A stretch of 64,000 nt of DNA from NCBI GenBank assembly GCA_030849065.1, contig JASAON010001639.1, forward strand, positions 1 to 64,000, written 5' to 3'. Both the position numbers and the translations under genes were made by a program. The stretch is from Jaenimonas drosophilae. Its lineage: Eukaryota > Euglenozoa > Kinetoplastea > Trypanosomatida > Trypanosomatidae. Shown in pieces: positions 29,023 through 38,431 of the stretch. Below the pieces are notes generated by a model. That model was not told where the DNA came from and ran no database searches. It saw only the letters and a list, made by a program, of their open reading frames with translations. Numbering within the stretch: the stretch's first letter is position 1; each line of letters starts with the position of its first letter.

Positions 29023-30783
29023 ATGAAGGCATCCGTCATCTCCGTCCTCACCGCCGGTGCCGCAGGTGCCGTCGTTGGCCTCTTCGTCGCCCTCGCCTGC
29101 GTTGATCGCTGTCCGCGCACATCATCTCTCCGACGCAGACGTGCTTCACGTTCTGCCAATCGCAAACACAGCGAATGCCACGTACGTGCTTCACTTCACC
29201 GCCATAAGGAGGTGAAGGAGGAAGACGATGATGAAGAACACAACCACAACAGCAGCAGCGATGATGAAGTTGATGCCAAGACACACCCACAAGCACACGC
29301 CATCAGCATCAAGCCACCACCATCACGACGTGGTGTTGTGCCCATCTTCCGTGTTGTTGTAACTGGAGGCCCCTGCAGTGGCAAGAGCACCGGTATGAGC
29401 TACTTGCGGGAGCAGCTCACCGCCTGTGGTTTTGCCGTGTACTGCGTGCCGGAGGTGGCCACCATCTTGATGATGGGCGGTGCGCGCCTGTGGCTAACGG
29501 AAGATGAACGAGCGCGTGAGAAGGCGCAGGTTGAGCAGGATGAAGCAGATCAGCGGGCCTTGATCGCCTGCCGCGAGGCGATTGCGCAGCTGGAGAAGAT
29601 TCACACCGCCACCACAGCCACAACGACAACAACAGCATCACTGCCGAACGGAGCTACCTTCACAACAGCAGAAGAGGATCCATCCATGGCACTGACACCA
29701 AAAGGCTCAACGTACATCTCCCCAAGCAAGAAGATGCATCAACGCGTGGTGCTGAAGTTGATGTTGGCCCTCGAAGACAACTTCCGCGCCTTGGCGGAGC
29801 TCAGCAAGAAGCCAACGGTCATGCTCTACGATCGCGGCACTATGGATGGCAGCGCCTACTGCACCGACACGGAGTGGGCCACCATTATGCAAGAGATGGG
29901 CCACACCACAACGGTGTTGCGCGATGCGCGCTACGACGCCGTCATTCACTTCCTCACCGCCGCCGATGGCGCCACGGACTTCTACTCACTCGAGAACAAT
30001 GCGATTCGTCACGAGACGGTGGAGGAGGCCGCCGCGCAGGACGTCGCGACGCGTGAGTCGTGGAGAGGCCACACGTTGATGCGCATCATTGATAACTCAA
30101 CGGGCTTCGATGAAAAGTTGGAGCGCGCGGCCAACTTTCTGCGCCAGCTCACTGCCCCACCTCCACAGAAGGATGATGATGTGTCGGTGGAGGACCAACA
30201 ACGTTGTTATCGCTTGACGGGCTACCAACATCTTCCTGTTGTACCTGCGTCTGATTTGGATGGTCAACGTGGTTTGCAGCGCCATGTGCAGCTCGCGTCG
30301 GTGGATTGGTCGCGTGTGCCAACTTCTGCCATTTGTGCCACCATCACCATCATCGCACTCGTCCCACTCAATCATGATCATCATCGCCACGAGTGGCTGC
30401 TGAGACGGGAGGAGGAGTCCTTGGATGGTGGGGTATCCTACTTCCATCGTGTGGAGGTGTGTGCCACAAACAACAAGAAGAAGAAGATGATGCATGATGA
30501 CGATGATGTGCATGTTCCAGCACACTTTGCCACACATCCCATTCAACGTTCGCACTTCCTCACGCTCTCGGAACGAGTGGATGCCAGCGTGCCCATCGTT
30601 ACCAAGTCAGCCACCTACTTCCTTCACAAGCACACGCATCTGGCGTTGTTGCGTTTTGCTCAGCCAGCGGAGTTGGCAGGGCGTTTGACGGTGGTGGGGC
30701 CGCCATCGCTCAGGACGGATGAGCTGCCGTCGTGGATGTCGGTGGGGGAGGAGAGCATCACCACACTCGCCGCGGCATTGTAG
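29023..30783 (+). CDS. TTD14-like P-loop ATPase/GTPase (AAA_28 family), membrane anchored
   Basis: A 586-residue protein. Residues about 4-27 form a hydrophobic segment (signal anchor or targeting helix), then a basic stretch and an acidic/His linker. The nucleotide-binding domain begins near residue 108 with VVVTGGPCSGKSTGMSYL (Walker A, G115-T123). It continues with the family-typical VYCVPEVATILMMGG, a switch-like VMLYDRGTMDGSAYC, and FYSLENNAIRHET. This layout matches the AAA_28 domain of Drosophila TTD14, a GTP- and phosphoinositide-binding protein needed for photoreceptor channel trafficking; related proteins occur widely in protists. The C-terminal 250 residues match the region that is CYTH/triphosphatase-like in TTD14, but I cannot confirm the motif. 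An Asn/Lys run lies near residue 485. Cellular role unknown here. Confidence 0.8.
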   Translation: MKASVISVLTAGAAGAVVGLFVALACVDRCPRTSSLRRRRASRSANRKHSECHVRASLHRHKEVKEEDDDEEHNHNSSSDDEVDAKTHPQAHAISIKPPPSRRGVVPIFRVVVTGGPCSGKSTGMSYLREQLTACGFAVYCVPEVATILMMGGARLWLTEDERAREKAQVEQDEADQRALIACREAIAQLEKIHTATTATTTTTASLPNGATFTTAEEDPSMALTPKGSTYISPSKKMHQRVVLKLMLALEDNFRALAELSKKPTVMLYDRGTMDGSAYCTDTEWATIMQEMGHTTTVLRDARYDAVIHFLTAADGATDFYSLENNAIRHETVEEAAAQDVATRESWRGHTLMRIIDNSTGFDEKLERAANFLRQLTAPPPQKDDDVSVEDQQRCYRLTGYQHLPVVPASDLDGQRGLQRHVQLASVDWSRVPTSAICATITIIALVPLNHDHHRHEWLLRREEESLDGGVSYFHRVEVCATNNKKKKMMHDDDDVHVPAHFATHPIQRSHFLTLSERVDASVPIVTKSATYFLHKHTHLALLRFAQPAELAGRLTVVGPPSLRTDELPSWMSVGEESITTLAAAL

Positions 30784-30965
30784 TCCAGAGCGCATAACAA
30801 ACGTATCTGCACGTGCAGCACCACAGCAACAAGAACATCATGAGAAAGTTAGAGTGATAATGATGTTGGTGTTGTTGTGTGAGCTGAGGAGCTCTGACAG
30901 CAACCAACAACACGAACATGATGTACCTTCTTCGTGACACACAAGGCTTGTATGTGGGGTACTTG

Positions 30966-31001
30966 ACCTTCTTCTTCCTTTTTTGATGCCTAATGATGAA
31001 G
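30966..31001 (+). promoter_or_regulatory. Candidate trans-splice acceptor deciding the start of the first J-domain gene
   Basis: The tract CTTCTTCTTCCTTTTTT is followed by the first AG at 31000-31001. An ATG at 30986 lies upstream of this AG and would be removed; the next in-frame ATG is 31040. Confidence 0.5.
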
Positions 31002-31039
31002 ATAGCGTAGCTGTGCTGTTCGTCGTGGCGAGCACCTTC

Positions 31040-32071
31040 ATGCGTCGGCTGAGTCTGAGGTGGGCGTGCGTATCCCACACCACCACGTTCGCACAACCGG
31101 CATCATCTTCATCAACATGCTCATCAACGATGCGTACGTCCATGCGACTAGGAAGCAGCAACAACTTCAACGTGAATGCCTCGGACCTGCGCCGCGCGCT
31201 CTCTCTTCTCTCTCTTCCCCACGACGCCACCGACGCTGACATCAAGCGTGCTTTTCAACGCTATGCGAAGGAACATCATCCTGACCTCACGAACACCAAC
31301 AGCAACAACGACGAGAGCTCCACACGCATCATTGCGGGCACGGAGGCCTACCAACTTCTACGTCGTACTCCACTGGAGGTTCGTCAACGCGTGTTGCGCG
31401 AGGAGCACCACGCCAGCCACACCTACACGGAAGAAGAGTACGCCAAGGCCCAACGTGCCTATCATGGAAGCCCACGTCGTGGACGACGAAGCTCCGATGG
31501 TGGTGATGATGCACACGATGCCTTTGATGTACGTACCTCTGCTGGTCGTGTGAAGACGGCGCAGTACAACCAATATCTGCGCAAGGTGGAGGCGCTACGG
31601 CGCCACGTGGGAAGAGATGCCCCGCCATGGCGTGTGGATGATCTGCACGCACGCTCATCATCATCATCACCTCACTCGCGCCGATCGGTCCATGGGCTTG
31701 GGTTTCAGTGGATGCACAACCTCAACGCCAGTTGGACGGAGCTCCGCCACCTCCGCGAGGAGCGCCGCCGCAACCCGGGATTTGCTGGGATGGACGGCAG
31801 CCGCTACGACGACGCCAACAACACCGCACGTGTGTCGGAGGAGCTCCACGCCCAGCCATCACTCCGCCAGTACATCTTGATGCGTCAGCGAGCACGCGAT
31901 CGTGCAGCCCTCGACCGTGCGATGCACTCACCCTTGATGCTTTTCATGGTTGTGTTGGCGGTGGTGTCGGTGTTGTTGATGGTTGTGGCGGCGTGGCGAA
32001 AATATCGTGGAAACGCCGCCTACGCCGCGATGCAACGCGCACGAGCCGAAGAGATCGCCAAGGGGCTGTAG
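31040..32071 (+). CDS. J-domain (DnaJ/Hsp40) membrane protein, probably mitochondrial (1 of 3)
   Basis: A 343-residue protein. The N terminus MRRLSLRWACVSH is basic and hydroxylated with no acidic residue, like a mitochondrial presequence. The J domain follows (about residues 45-115) with the HPD motif at H80 (KEHHPDL), which stimulates Hsp70 ATPase. Past a basic, charged middle part, one transmembrane helix lies at about 297-319 (LMLFMVVLAVVSVLLMVVAA), with a short basic tail. This order resembles small membrane co-chaperones rather than full DnaJ proteins; there is no Gly/Phe or zinc-finger region. I chose ATG 31040 because the splice acceptor falls after the ATG at 30986; the longer form would have a less typical presequence. 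Mitochondrial location is inferred. Confidence 0.78.
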   Translation: MRRLSLRWACVSHTTTFAQPASSSSTCSSTMRTSMRLGSSNNFNVNASDLRRALSLLSLPHDATDADIKRAFQRYAKEHHPDLTNTNSNNDESSTRIIAGTEAYQLLRRTPLEVRQRVLREEHHASHTYTEEEYAKAQRAYHGSPRRGRRSSDGGDDAHDAFDVRTSAGRVKTAQYNQYLRKVEALRRHVGRDAPPWRVDDLHARSSSSSPHSRRSVHGLGFQWMHNLNASWTELRHLREERRRNPGFAGMDGSRYDDANNTARVSEELHAQPSLRQYILMRQRARDRAALDRAMHSPLMLFMVVLAVVSVLLMVVAAWRKYRGNAAYAAMQRARAEEIAKGL

Positions 32072-32424
32072 CAGATGCATGATTGGCTGGGTATGTGGCA
32101 CACAAACACAACAACAACAACAACAACAACTTCATTCTTGTGCTTACGTCCATGTTCGTGCGTGTTTCTTCATTCACTCTGTATGCTTCTTTTCATCTTG
32201 TTGCCAAGTAGCAGATTTGTTGTGGAGGTTATACCCCTCCCCTCCCCAGCACCTCTCCCCCTCCCCCGTGGAACACCTTCCTACACCAAAGATCATCTCG
32301 CGGCACACATCATCATCATCATCCCAAAACAGATATCGAAACACACAAGAAAAGAAAAAGTTGTTGGGGATTTTGTTAATCCTCCATACTCACACTGTAC
32401 TTGCCTACCCCCCACACACCAACA
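32072..32424. other. Intergenic region before PFK-2/FBPase-2
   Basis: No gene seen. It has a CAA run at about 32107-32130, a CT-rich tract at 32166-32210 and a C-rich tract with AG at 32248-32249. Confidence 0.65.
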
Positions 32425-35391
32425 ATGTTGCACGTTGACGTCAACGCACCTCCGCCAGCATCCCCGGCGAAGGAAGAGGATCCCGGCTCGCCATGCATCA
32501 ACGCAGCCGTCCTCCGCGGCGCAACATCGCCGAGCGCGATGGGCGATGAAGCCGCCGCCGCTGCGTTGCGCGCCGCCAAAGATTTTTATCGCCTCTTTTT
32601 TCGTTGGGGCGCGACGGATGAGGTGGCGGGCACGCCCATGTTGCGCCCGTTGCGCAAACACGTGGCTCGGCGCAGTCGGCGCAATCCACGTCCGCTCACA
32701 CCTCCGCCACATCCACTGCTTCTGCCACGCGCACTGACGTCGAGCTCCAGCGGAGGCACCCTCTCCAGCCGAAGCAGCAGCGGCGGAAGCACACACGCAC
32801 GTGAAGGCCAACAGCAGAACAGCAACGGGAGTGAGAGGGAGGAGATGATGATGAGGATGGATGCCGCATGTGCATGTGCCAGTGAGCCACAGACGCAGTG
32901 GGAGCAGCCCGAGCCTGGCACACTACTACACAACGGCAGCTTTGATGTGTTGGCAGCACATCGAACGCCAAATCACACCTTTTTTCCGCCGACACTAAAC
33001 CGCGATCATCGTCGGGAGGTCATCCGCGCCATGCTTGGCCGCGATGCACGGCGCTACTCGCAGTGGAGGTGGCGGAGGAGCTCCATCTTTATTGAGGAGC
33101 ATCATGGTACATCATCACGTGCCACAACAGCGAACAACAACAACAACAACAACAGTCATGAAGCAGCGGCAGTGGCCACGGTACCTCCGCCGATGCGTTT
33201 GGGCTCGGAAGCGGTTCTCTTTGATCCTCAAGGCCACCTCATCCCAGACACCACCACAACTACATCATCAACTACATCCACCATAACACCACCACCACCA
33301 ACAACAACAACGACGTGCGCGGGTACCGCAAACGTACTTCCACGCGTAGCATCCGCGACGGCCAACGCCACACAGCCACCCACACGTGCGTGCAGCACCA
33401 CCCACGATAGCCACGACGATGGCAGCCACGTCTCATCCCCACTTCATCCGCATGTTTCCGAGGCAGCAGCGCCAGAGCTCTACAGTATTCCCGCATCCCA
33501 TCAAGGCCCGCAGTACTTCGCCGAGGCACCTGAAGATGGCGCGACGACGCTGGTTATTCTGATGGTGGGGCTGCCCGCTCGCGGCAAAACATTTTTGGCA
33601 CAGAAAATCTGCCGGCTGCTCGGGTGGCATGGCACACGTGCGCAGGTTATGAATCTGCAACTGCTGTGGAGGAGGGCGCTGAACGCCGAGTCATTATCCA
33701 GCGGTGCCACAACAACAACACCGCCACCACATTCACATCATCGCCACAGCAACAGTGTTGGCGGACTTCCCAACAACAACACCAACAACAACAACAGTGG
33801 CAGCTTTGTTCCTGTTGAGCGCTTCCGCCACCTCATCACTGACCCCGGCAGCGTGGAGCGTCGCGTGTACCGCGAGGTGCTCCAACAAGCCGTGCGCGAT
33901 GGCGAGGCCTTCTTCCGTGCCGGCGGCGAGGTTTTCGTCGTCAACGATGATTTCGTCACGGAGGACCTCCGCGCAGAGGCCGAAGCACGATTTGCACCAC
34001 TGGCCAAGCAGCTCCTCTTCATTGAAGTAATGCGTGATGCCGATCTCAACGCACGTTTTCTGCGGTGCAAAGTGAGCGATCATGCAGAGTACCCAAAGGG
34101 GCGTATCTCACATCATGACGCCAAGCGCGACTTCTTTGATCGGTTGGCCTTTTTGGAGGAGGTGTATGAACCCTTGGCGAGCTGCAGCACCGACGAAAAC
34201 AGCAGCAACAACAACAACAACAACAACACACTCGTGAATCCCGAGCGTCGCTATATTAAGCTCGTCAACGCCGACTACATTGAGAGCCACGGTGTGCGTG
34301 GGTACCTCGCCAGCCGCATCATTAGCTACGCCATGAGCCTCTCCGAGGTGAAGATTCAGCATCCGATCTATTTTGTTCGTCATGGCGAGAGCTGCTACCA
34401 GACGGAGGATCGCATCGGAGGCAATTCACTCCTCACGCGACAAGGGCTGAGCGATGCCGCCGCCATCCTGGAGTTCCTGGAGTCGCTGAAGGGCCACCTG
34501 CAGTACGTTGATGCCACACGCCAACAACAACAACGCCCACTCTTTCCGTCGCCGACGGCAGCAGCACCGGCTGGGGAGGAGGGCGGTGTTGGTGAAGGGA
34601 GCTGGCCGCTGCATGGAGGATTCGGGCCCACACACTCCCTGACAAACAACAACAACAACACCACAACAACAACAACGCACTCGATGCCCATCGAATCATC
34701 CAACAACACCAACACCACCTCTCCTTCCACCACAACATCCTACACCCATCACCAACACCATCCTCATCATCTCCACGGACTGCACCCACACACCCACAGC
34801 AACAGCTGCGGCAGCCCGTACGCCGGCTCCAGCAGTTTCGCCGCCTCCCCGCACCTCTGCATTGATAACAGCAACGCCGACAACCTTGAAGTATGGACGA
34901 GCCAACTACGTCGCTCCATCCAAACCGCGGAGCTCAGCGAGCACCTTCTCGGCATACGCACGGTGTACTGGAGCAGCCTGAATGAGGTCCACGCCGGTGT
35001 GTGCGAGGACATGACGGCGGCAGAGGTGCGCCGCACATACCCACTCATTGATCAGTTCCGGCAACAAGCCAAATACACTTTTCGGTATCCAGAAGGTGAG
35101 AGCTACCAGGACCTCGCGCTACGCCTGGAGCCGGTGATTATGGAGCTGGAGAACGCCGACAAGGTGGTTGTGGTTGTGGCGCACACGGCGGTGTTGCGTT
35201 GTTTGTTGGCCTACTTTGGTGGTACGAGTGCGGAGCGAAGCGTACATGTGCAGGTGGAACCTGGCACGGTGTGGCGGTGCATCTACGACTCCAAGGGCAT
35301 TCCGAGGCTGGATGAGGTGGGGCTGGAGCGGGATGTGGCACTGAAGACGGTGTTGCGGGAGATGCCCACCACCACACCCCGACAGGAGTGA
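32425..35391 (+). CDS. 6-phosphofructo-2-kinase/fructose-2,6-bisphosphatase-like protein
   Basis: A 988-residue protein with the two domains of the bifunctional enzyme that makes and degrades fructose 2,6-bisphosphate, an activator of pyruvate kinase in kinetoplastids. After a disordered 370-residue N-terminal part, the kinase P-loop is VGLPARGKTFLAQKI (G382 onward). The bisphosphatase domain begins with YFVRHGES (R652-H653), then TSQLRRSIQTAE, LNEVHAGVCEDM and VVAHTAVLRCLLAYF, so the catalytic His, the acid Glu and the second His are all there. The kinase half diverges: the usual FNVGEYRR segment reads MNLQLLWRR, and the DxTNTTRERR segment reads VVNDDFVTEDLR, so substrate binding may be altered. 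Low-complexity inserts rich in Asn, Thr and His sit in both domains (about 420-460 and 695-815). The start is ATG 32425; the frame also runs back to a TTG. Confidence 0.85.
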   Translation: MLHVDVNAPPPASPAKEEDPGSPCINAAVLRGATSPSAMGDEAAAAALRAAKDFYRLFFRWGATDEVAGTPMLRPLRKHVARRSRRNPRPLTPPPHPLLLPRALTSSSSGGTLSSRSSSGGSTHAREGQQQNSNGSEREEMMMRMDAACACASEPQTQWEQPEPGTLLHNGSFDVLAAHRTPNHTFFPPTLNRDHRREVIRAMLGRDARRYSQWRWRRSSIFIEEHHGTSSRATTANNNNNNNSHEAAAVATVPPPMRLGSEAVLFDPQGHLIPDTTTTTSSTTSTITPPPPTTTTTCAGTANVLPRVASATANATQPPTRACSTTHDSHDDGSHVSSPLHPHVSEAAAPELYSIPASHQGPQYFAEAPEDGATTLVILMVGLPARGKTFLAQKICRLLGWHGTRAQVMNLQLLWRRALNAESLSSGATTTTPPPHSHHRHSNSVGGLPNNNTNNNNSGSFVPVERFRHLITDPGSVERRVYREVLQQAVRDGEAFFRAGGEVFVVNDDFVTEDLRAEAEARFAPLAKQLLFIEVMRDADLNARFLRCKVSDHAEYPKGRISHHDAKRDFFDRLAFLEEVYEPLASCSTDENSSNNNNNNNTLVNPERRYIKLVNADYIESHGVRGYLASRIISYAMSLSEVKIQHPIYFVRHGESCYQTEDRIGGNSLLTRQGLSDAAAILEFLESLKGHLQYVDATRQQQQRPLFPSPTAAAPAGEEGGVGEGSWPLHGGFGPTHSLTNNNNNTTTTTTHSMPIESSNNTNTTSPSTTTSYTHHQHHPHHLHGLHPHTHSNSCGSPYAGSSSFAASPHLCIDNSNADNLEVWTSQLRRSIQTAELSEHLLGIRTVYWSSLNEVHAGVCEDMTAAEVRRTYPLIDQFRQQAKYTFRYPEGESYQDLALRLEPVIMELENADKVVVVVAHTAVLRCLLAYFGGTSAERSVHVQVEPGTVWRCIYDSKGIPRLDEVGLERDVALKTVLREMPTTTPRQE

Positions 35392-36273
35392 ATGAGAGAG
35401 GTAGGCACAACATATGGTAGGTGTAGCATCCACCAACAATCATCTATCCCATACATGTGTTATCGGTGTTATCGGTGTTGTTTCCAGCCAGACATTTTCT
35501 TGATGTTCTTTTTTTTTTTCGTTTTTTTTTGTTGTTGTCTTGCGCGTTGGCGATCGTCTTCTCGACGTTGGCGTCACAGCGCACGCGGAACTCCGGAGCC
35601 ACGATGATGAATCTTTAGTGTGTTGGCAAGGCCAAGTGGAGTTGGTGATAATGATGATGATGATCGGTATGGTGTGCATGCGTAACAAGGATGAATGAAT
35701 GATGTTGTTGTTGTTGTGGTTGCTGCCGTTGAGAGGTACTCCTCCATCACCACTTTTGCACATTTGGATATCCTGCATGCGCACATGGCCAATATTGCTG
35801 GCATCTCCTCGTGCGATGCCGTTCTTTTTCACCAACTTCCGTCGTGGAGGAAACACACATACGCTTATGTTGATGGCGCATATGATGATGACGATGATGT
35901 TGGTGCGTGTAGAGCCACTGTGGCTGATGCACCTACGCCACTCCTCCTCTGTGCCAACAAACTTCTTCACTTCTGCTTCCTTTTTTGTAGCTACTTCAAC
36001 CTTCATACGTCGTGGGCACAGGCACACATTCAGAAGAGAGCGTGCGCAGACAGACGCCACTCTGGCGCCACCAACACACTTACTTCTTGTGGTACTTCTT
36101 CTCCCCAACAACCAAGCAATAACTTTCATTGTTAGTACACTTACTACTACTACGACTACGTGTGCTACAGCAGCACCAACAACAACAACAACTAGAACCG
36201 AGGGAGGTACCTCACTTCCCCTCCCCCCTTCTCCCCAATACGCCAAAAAACGTGAAGAAGAAGCAGTCTCGCG
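35392..36273. other. Intergenic region, PFK-2/FBPase-2 to second J-domain gene
   Basis: About 880 bases. An ATG-started frame of 202 codons at 35699-36307 and a long antisense frame lie here, but both consist of translated GTT/GTG and ATG microsatellites with no domain. It contains poly-T at 35510-35530, and ATG, GTT and CAA triplet runs. A C-rich tract just before 36257 is the likely splice signal. Confidence 0.6.
36211..36257 (+). promoter_or_regulatory. Candidate trans-splice acceptor for the second J-domain gene
   Basis: The tract CTCACTTCCCCTCCCCCC and following C/T bases precede the first AG at 36256-36257, 16 nt before ATG 36274. Confidence 0.45.
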
Positions 36274-37761
36274 ATGCTCACGAGACGGATGTTGCCGCCA
36301 CCACTGACCGCGGCGTCCTCGCCGTTGCGTCTCGCTCGCCCACCATCAACGTCGGCGGGGTGTGTGGGGATGGGTGGCCGTCGATGGAGTAAGAACAAGA
36401 CGAGTGTGCCCCTCTACATTGCGGTTGTGGTGTTGTGGCAGCCACGTACAGTTACGGTACCTGCGCTATCACCACTCGGGTGTAGGAACTCACTCGAGGT
36501 CCTCTCTCCACGGCCAACACAACTCTGCCGCACCACAACATCTTCATCATCCGCATCAGCCGCACCAAGTACAATGAAGAGGTACGGCTATGGTGATGGG
36601 GCATCCAACACACGGGTTTATACGCGTGGTAGTCCTCGCCAACCGAAGCGCCGTCGCGCCACCTCCGAGCACGGCAATGGCGAGGGCGGCGGCACACGTC
36701 GCGATGGCGCACATGGCAATCCACTCTTTGCCTCACGCCGCAACTTTCATAACACCGCAGAGAACAAACAAGCATCCTCATCAACGTCATCATCATCATC
36801 ATCTTCATCTACGGATGGTGCAGCCTCGGCATCTACGTCGTTGCCTGTGTACGAGCAACTCGCCGATATGTGGGCCGACTTGTGCATGTTGGAGCTCGAG
36901 GAGGCCATCTTGGCCACCTTCACGGCCAAGCCACCAACCACTACAGCGACGAGCTCCATCGATACAACACCAACAGCAACACCAACACCAGCAACATCCG
37001 CTGCAGACGTTCATGCATCATCCACAGATGCCACGAGTGAAGCAACATCAGCACCACCACCAACAACATCAGAAGCATCGTGTTCCTCCTCCACCATTGA
37101 CGCCTCCATTGCCCTCGTCAAGTCGCAGTACCGCCTTCTCGTGCGCCAGCATCATCCCGACGTGGATGGCGGAGACTCTGCCGTGATGGAGCGCATCAAC
37201 GTTGCCTACGAACGTCTGGAGCGGAGTGAGGCCGCGGAGTGGGCGGCACTCCAATCGTGGGTCTGCAGCCCCGACTTTCAAGCACACAATCACGTGGAGA
37301 TGAGTGCTGCACAGATATACGGGTATCGTGCCGTGGCACGTGGAAGCAGCGACATCATCTTTGCCGGACTCGCATGCACCATCACCTGGGCCGCCATCAT
37401 CTTTAGCTCCTACTACTGGTACAGCACCACACCAGGACTTGGCAGCAACGCAACAACATCCGCCACCACCACAGCGGCAACAACAACATCCGCTGCGACG
37501 ATGGAGGCGGCAGGCTCACTCAGTGCCAACGCATCGTCAGTGCTCGCACAACGTTGGTGGGGCATGGTACATGGATCGAGTAGCAACCACCACAACACCA
37601 ACACCAGCACACATCCATCGCAACACCATGCTCGTGATGTGGTGATGAATGTGCCACCACGTCAACGTGCCTACATTAGTGAAGTGCGCTCCACAACGAG
37701 CATACTCACCGCCTTCTATCTCGTCATGACGCACTGCGCCGCCATCTTCCTTGTGGTGTAG
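36274..37761 (+). CDS. J-domain membrane protein, probably mitochondrial (2 of 3)
   Basis: A 495-residue protein. The N terminus (MLTRRMLPPPLTAASSPLRLARPP) is basic and free of acidic residues, like an organelle presequence. A Ser/Thr/Ala-rich low-complexity region follows. The J domain is at about residues 250-315 and is split: its first helix (LADMWADLCMLELEEAIL, about 200) is separated from the rest by a Thr/Ala/Pro insert. The HPD motif is at H294 (RQHHPDVDGGD), followed by INVAYERL. Two hydrophobic helices come next: about 361-383 (IIFAGLACTITWAAIIFSS) and the very C terminus (about 477-495, ILTAFYLVMTHCAAIFLVV). Neighbouring J-domain genes have the same order of parts. The start ATG lies shortly after a C-rich tract and AG. 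No zinc finger or substrate-binding domain is seen. Confidence 0.75.
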   Translation: MLTRRMLPPPLTAASSPLRLARPPSTSAGCVGMGGRRWSKNKTSVPLYIAVVVLWQPRTVTVPALSPLGCRNSLEVLSPRPTQLCRTTTSSSSASAAPSTMKRYGYGDGASNTRVYTRGSPRQPKRRRATSEHGNGEGGGTRRDGAHGNPLFASRRNFHNTAENKQASSSTSSSSSSSSTDGAASASTSLPVYEQLADMWADLCMLELEEAILATFTAKPPTTTATSSIDTTPTATPTPATSAADVHASSTDATSEATSAPPPTTSEASCSSSTIDASIALVKSQYRLLVRQHHPDVDGGDSAVMERINVAYERLERSEAAEWAALQSWVCSPDFQAHNHVEMSAAQIYGYRAVARGSSDIIFAGLACTITWAAIIFSSYYWYSTTPGLGSNATTSATTTAATTTSAATMEAAGSLSANASSVLAQRWWGMVHGSSSNHHNTNTSTHPSQHHARDVVMNVPPRQRAYISEVRSTTSILTAFYLVMTHCAAIFLVV

Positions 37762-38431
37762 TTTGTGCATGTGTGTGCGCGCGTATGTGGTCATCATGAT
37801 GGTGCCACCTTCACTCTTCTTGTTTATGTTCTCGGTTGTTTCCTGCCAGCGTTGAGGTGTAATACTTCTTTTTTTCTTCTTCTTTTTTTTTTGGTGGAGC
37901 TCCACGCCCCACTTCTCGCACCAGCATCTTCTCCTCAGCACGCATCCTCGGTACGGCGTCCATCGATACACACACACACGCAACACTTGCATCAACCTCA
38001 ACATCGCAATGTGAGTTGTGTTGGTGTTTGTGTCTCTCTGTGTGTGTGTTCGCCACGCGCTTCTGCTGCTGAAGGACGTACATGTGCGATGAAGTGATAT
38101 TGGCGGTCTTATCTTCCTTCTCCCCCTCTTGCTCCAACGCACACACACACACACGCACGCACACATCCTTGAGCGCCAACCTCTGTGCGGAGTGCTGATG
38201 GCCATCGATGCCATCTATGATGCGATCTAATCACCCCTGACACAAACACAGCATCTTGCGCGGTGCTTGCACGCACACCTCCCCAACGCACTCCCTCCAC
38301 CGATGCATCTCCCTCATTCTCTTCTTTTGGTTGTTGTAGTGTAGGGTAAAACGTTGTTGCGTGTTGCAACACTTTCTTTCGCCATCCTCGCCAACAACAA
38401 CAACAACATTCTTGTTGTTTTTTTGTGTGGG
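37762..38431. other. Intergenic region, second to third J-domain gene
   Basis: About 670 bases, no gene supported. It holds poly-T tracts at 37868-37892, CA repeats near 37969-37983 and 38141-38163, GT repeats near 38038-38049 and a CT tract with AG at 38338-38339. Confidence 0.65.
38305..38339 (+). promoter_or_regulatory. Candidate trans-splice acceptor for the third J-domain gene
   Basis: CTCCCTCATTCTCTTCTTTTGGTTGTTGTAG-type sequence; the AG at 38338-38339 lies 92 nt before ATG 38432. Confidence 0.45.

Noticed and set aside
30986..31039. Upstream in-frame ATG for the first J-domain protein
   Set aside because: It lies before the predicted splice acceptor AG at 31000-31001, and the downstream ATG gives a more typical presequence. 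Kept as an alternative.
35699..36307. 202-codon ATG-started frame upstream of the second J-domain gene
   Set aside because: The product is a translation of GTT, ATG and ACT microsatellites, has no domain, overlaps the next start and has no clear splice signal of its own.
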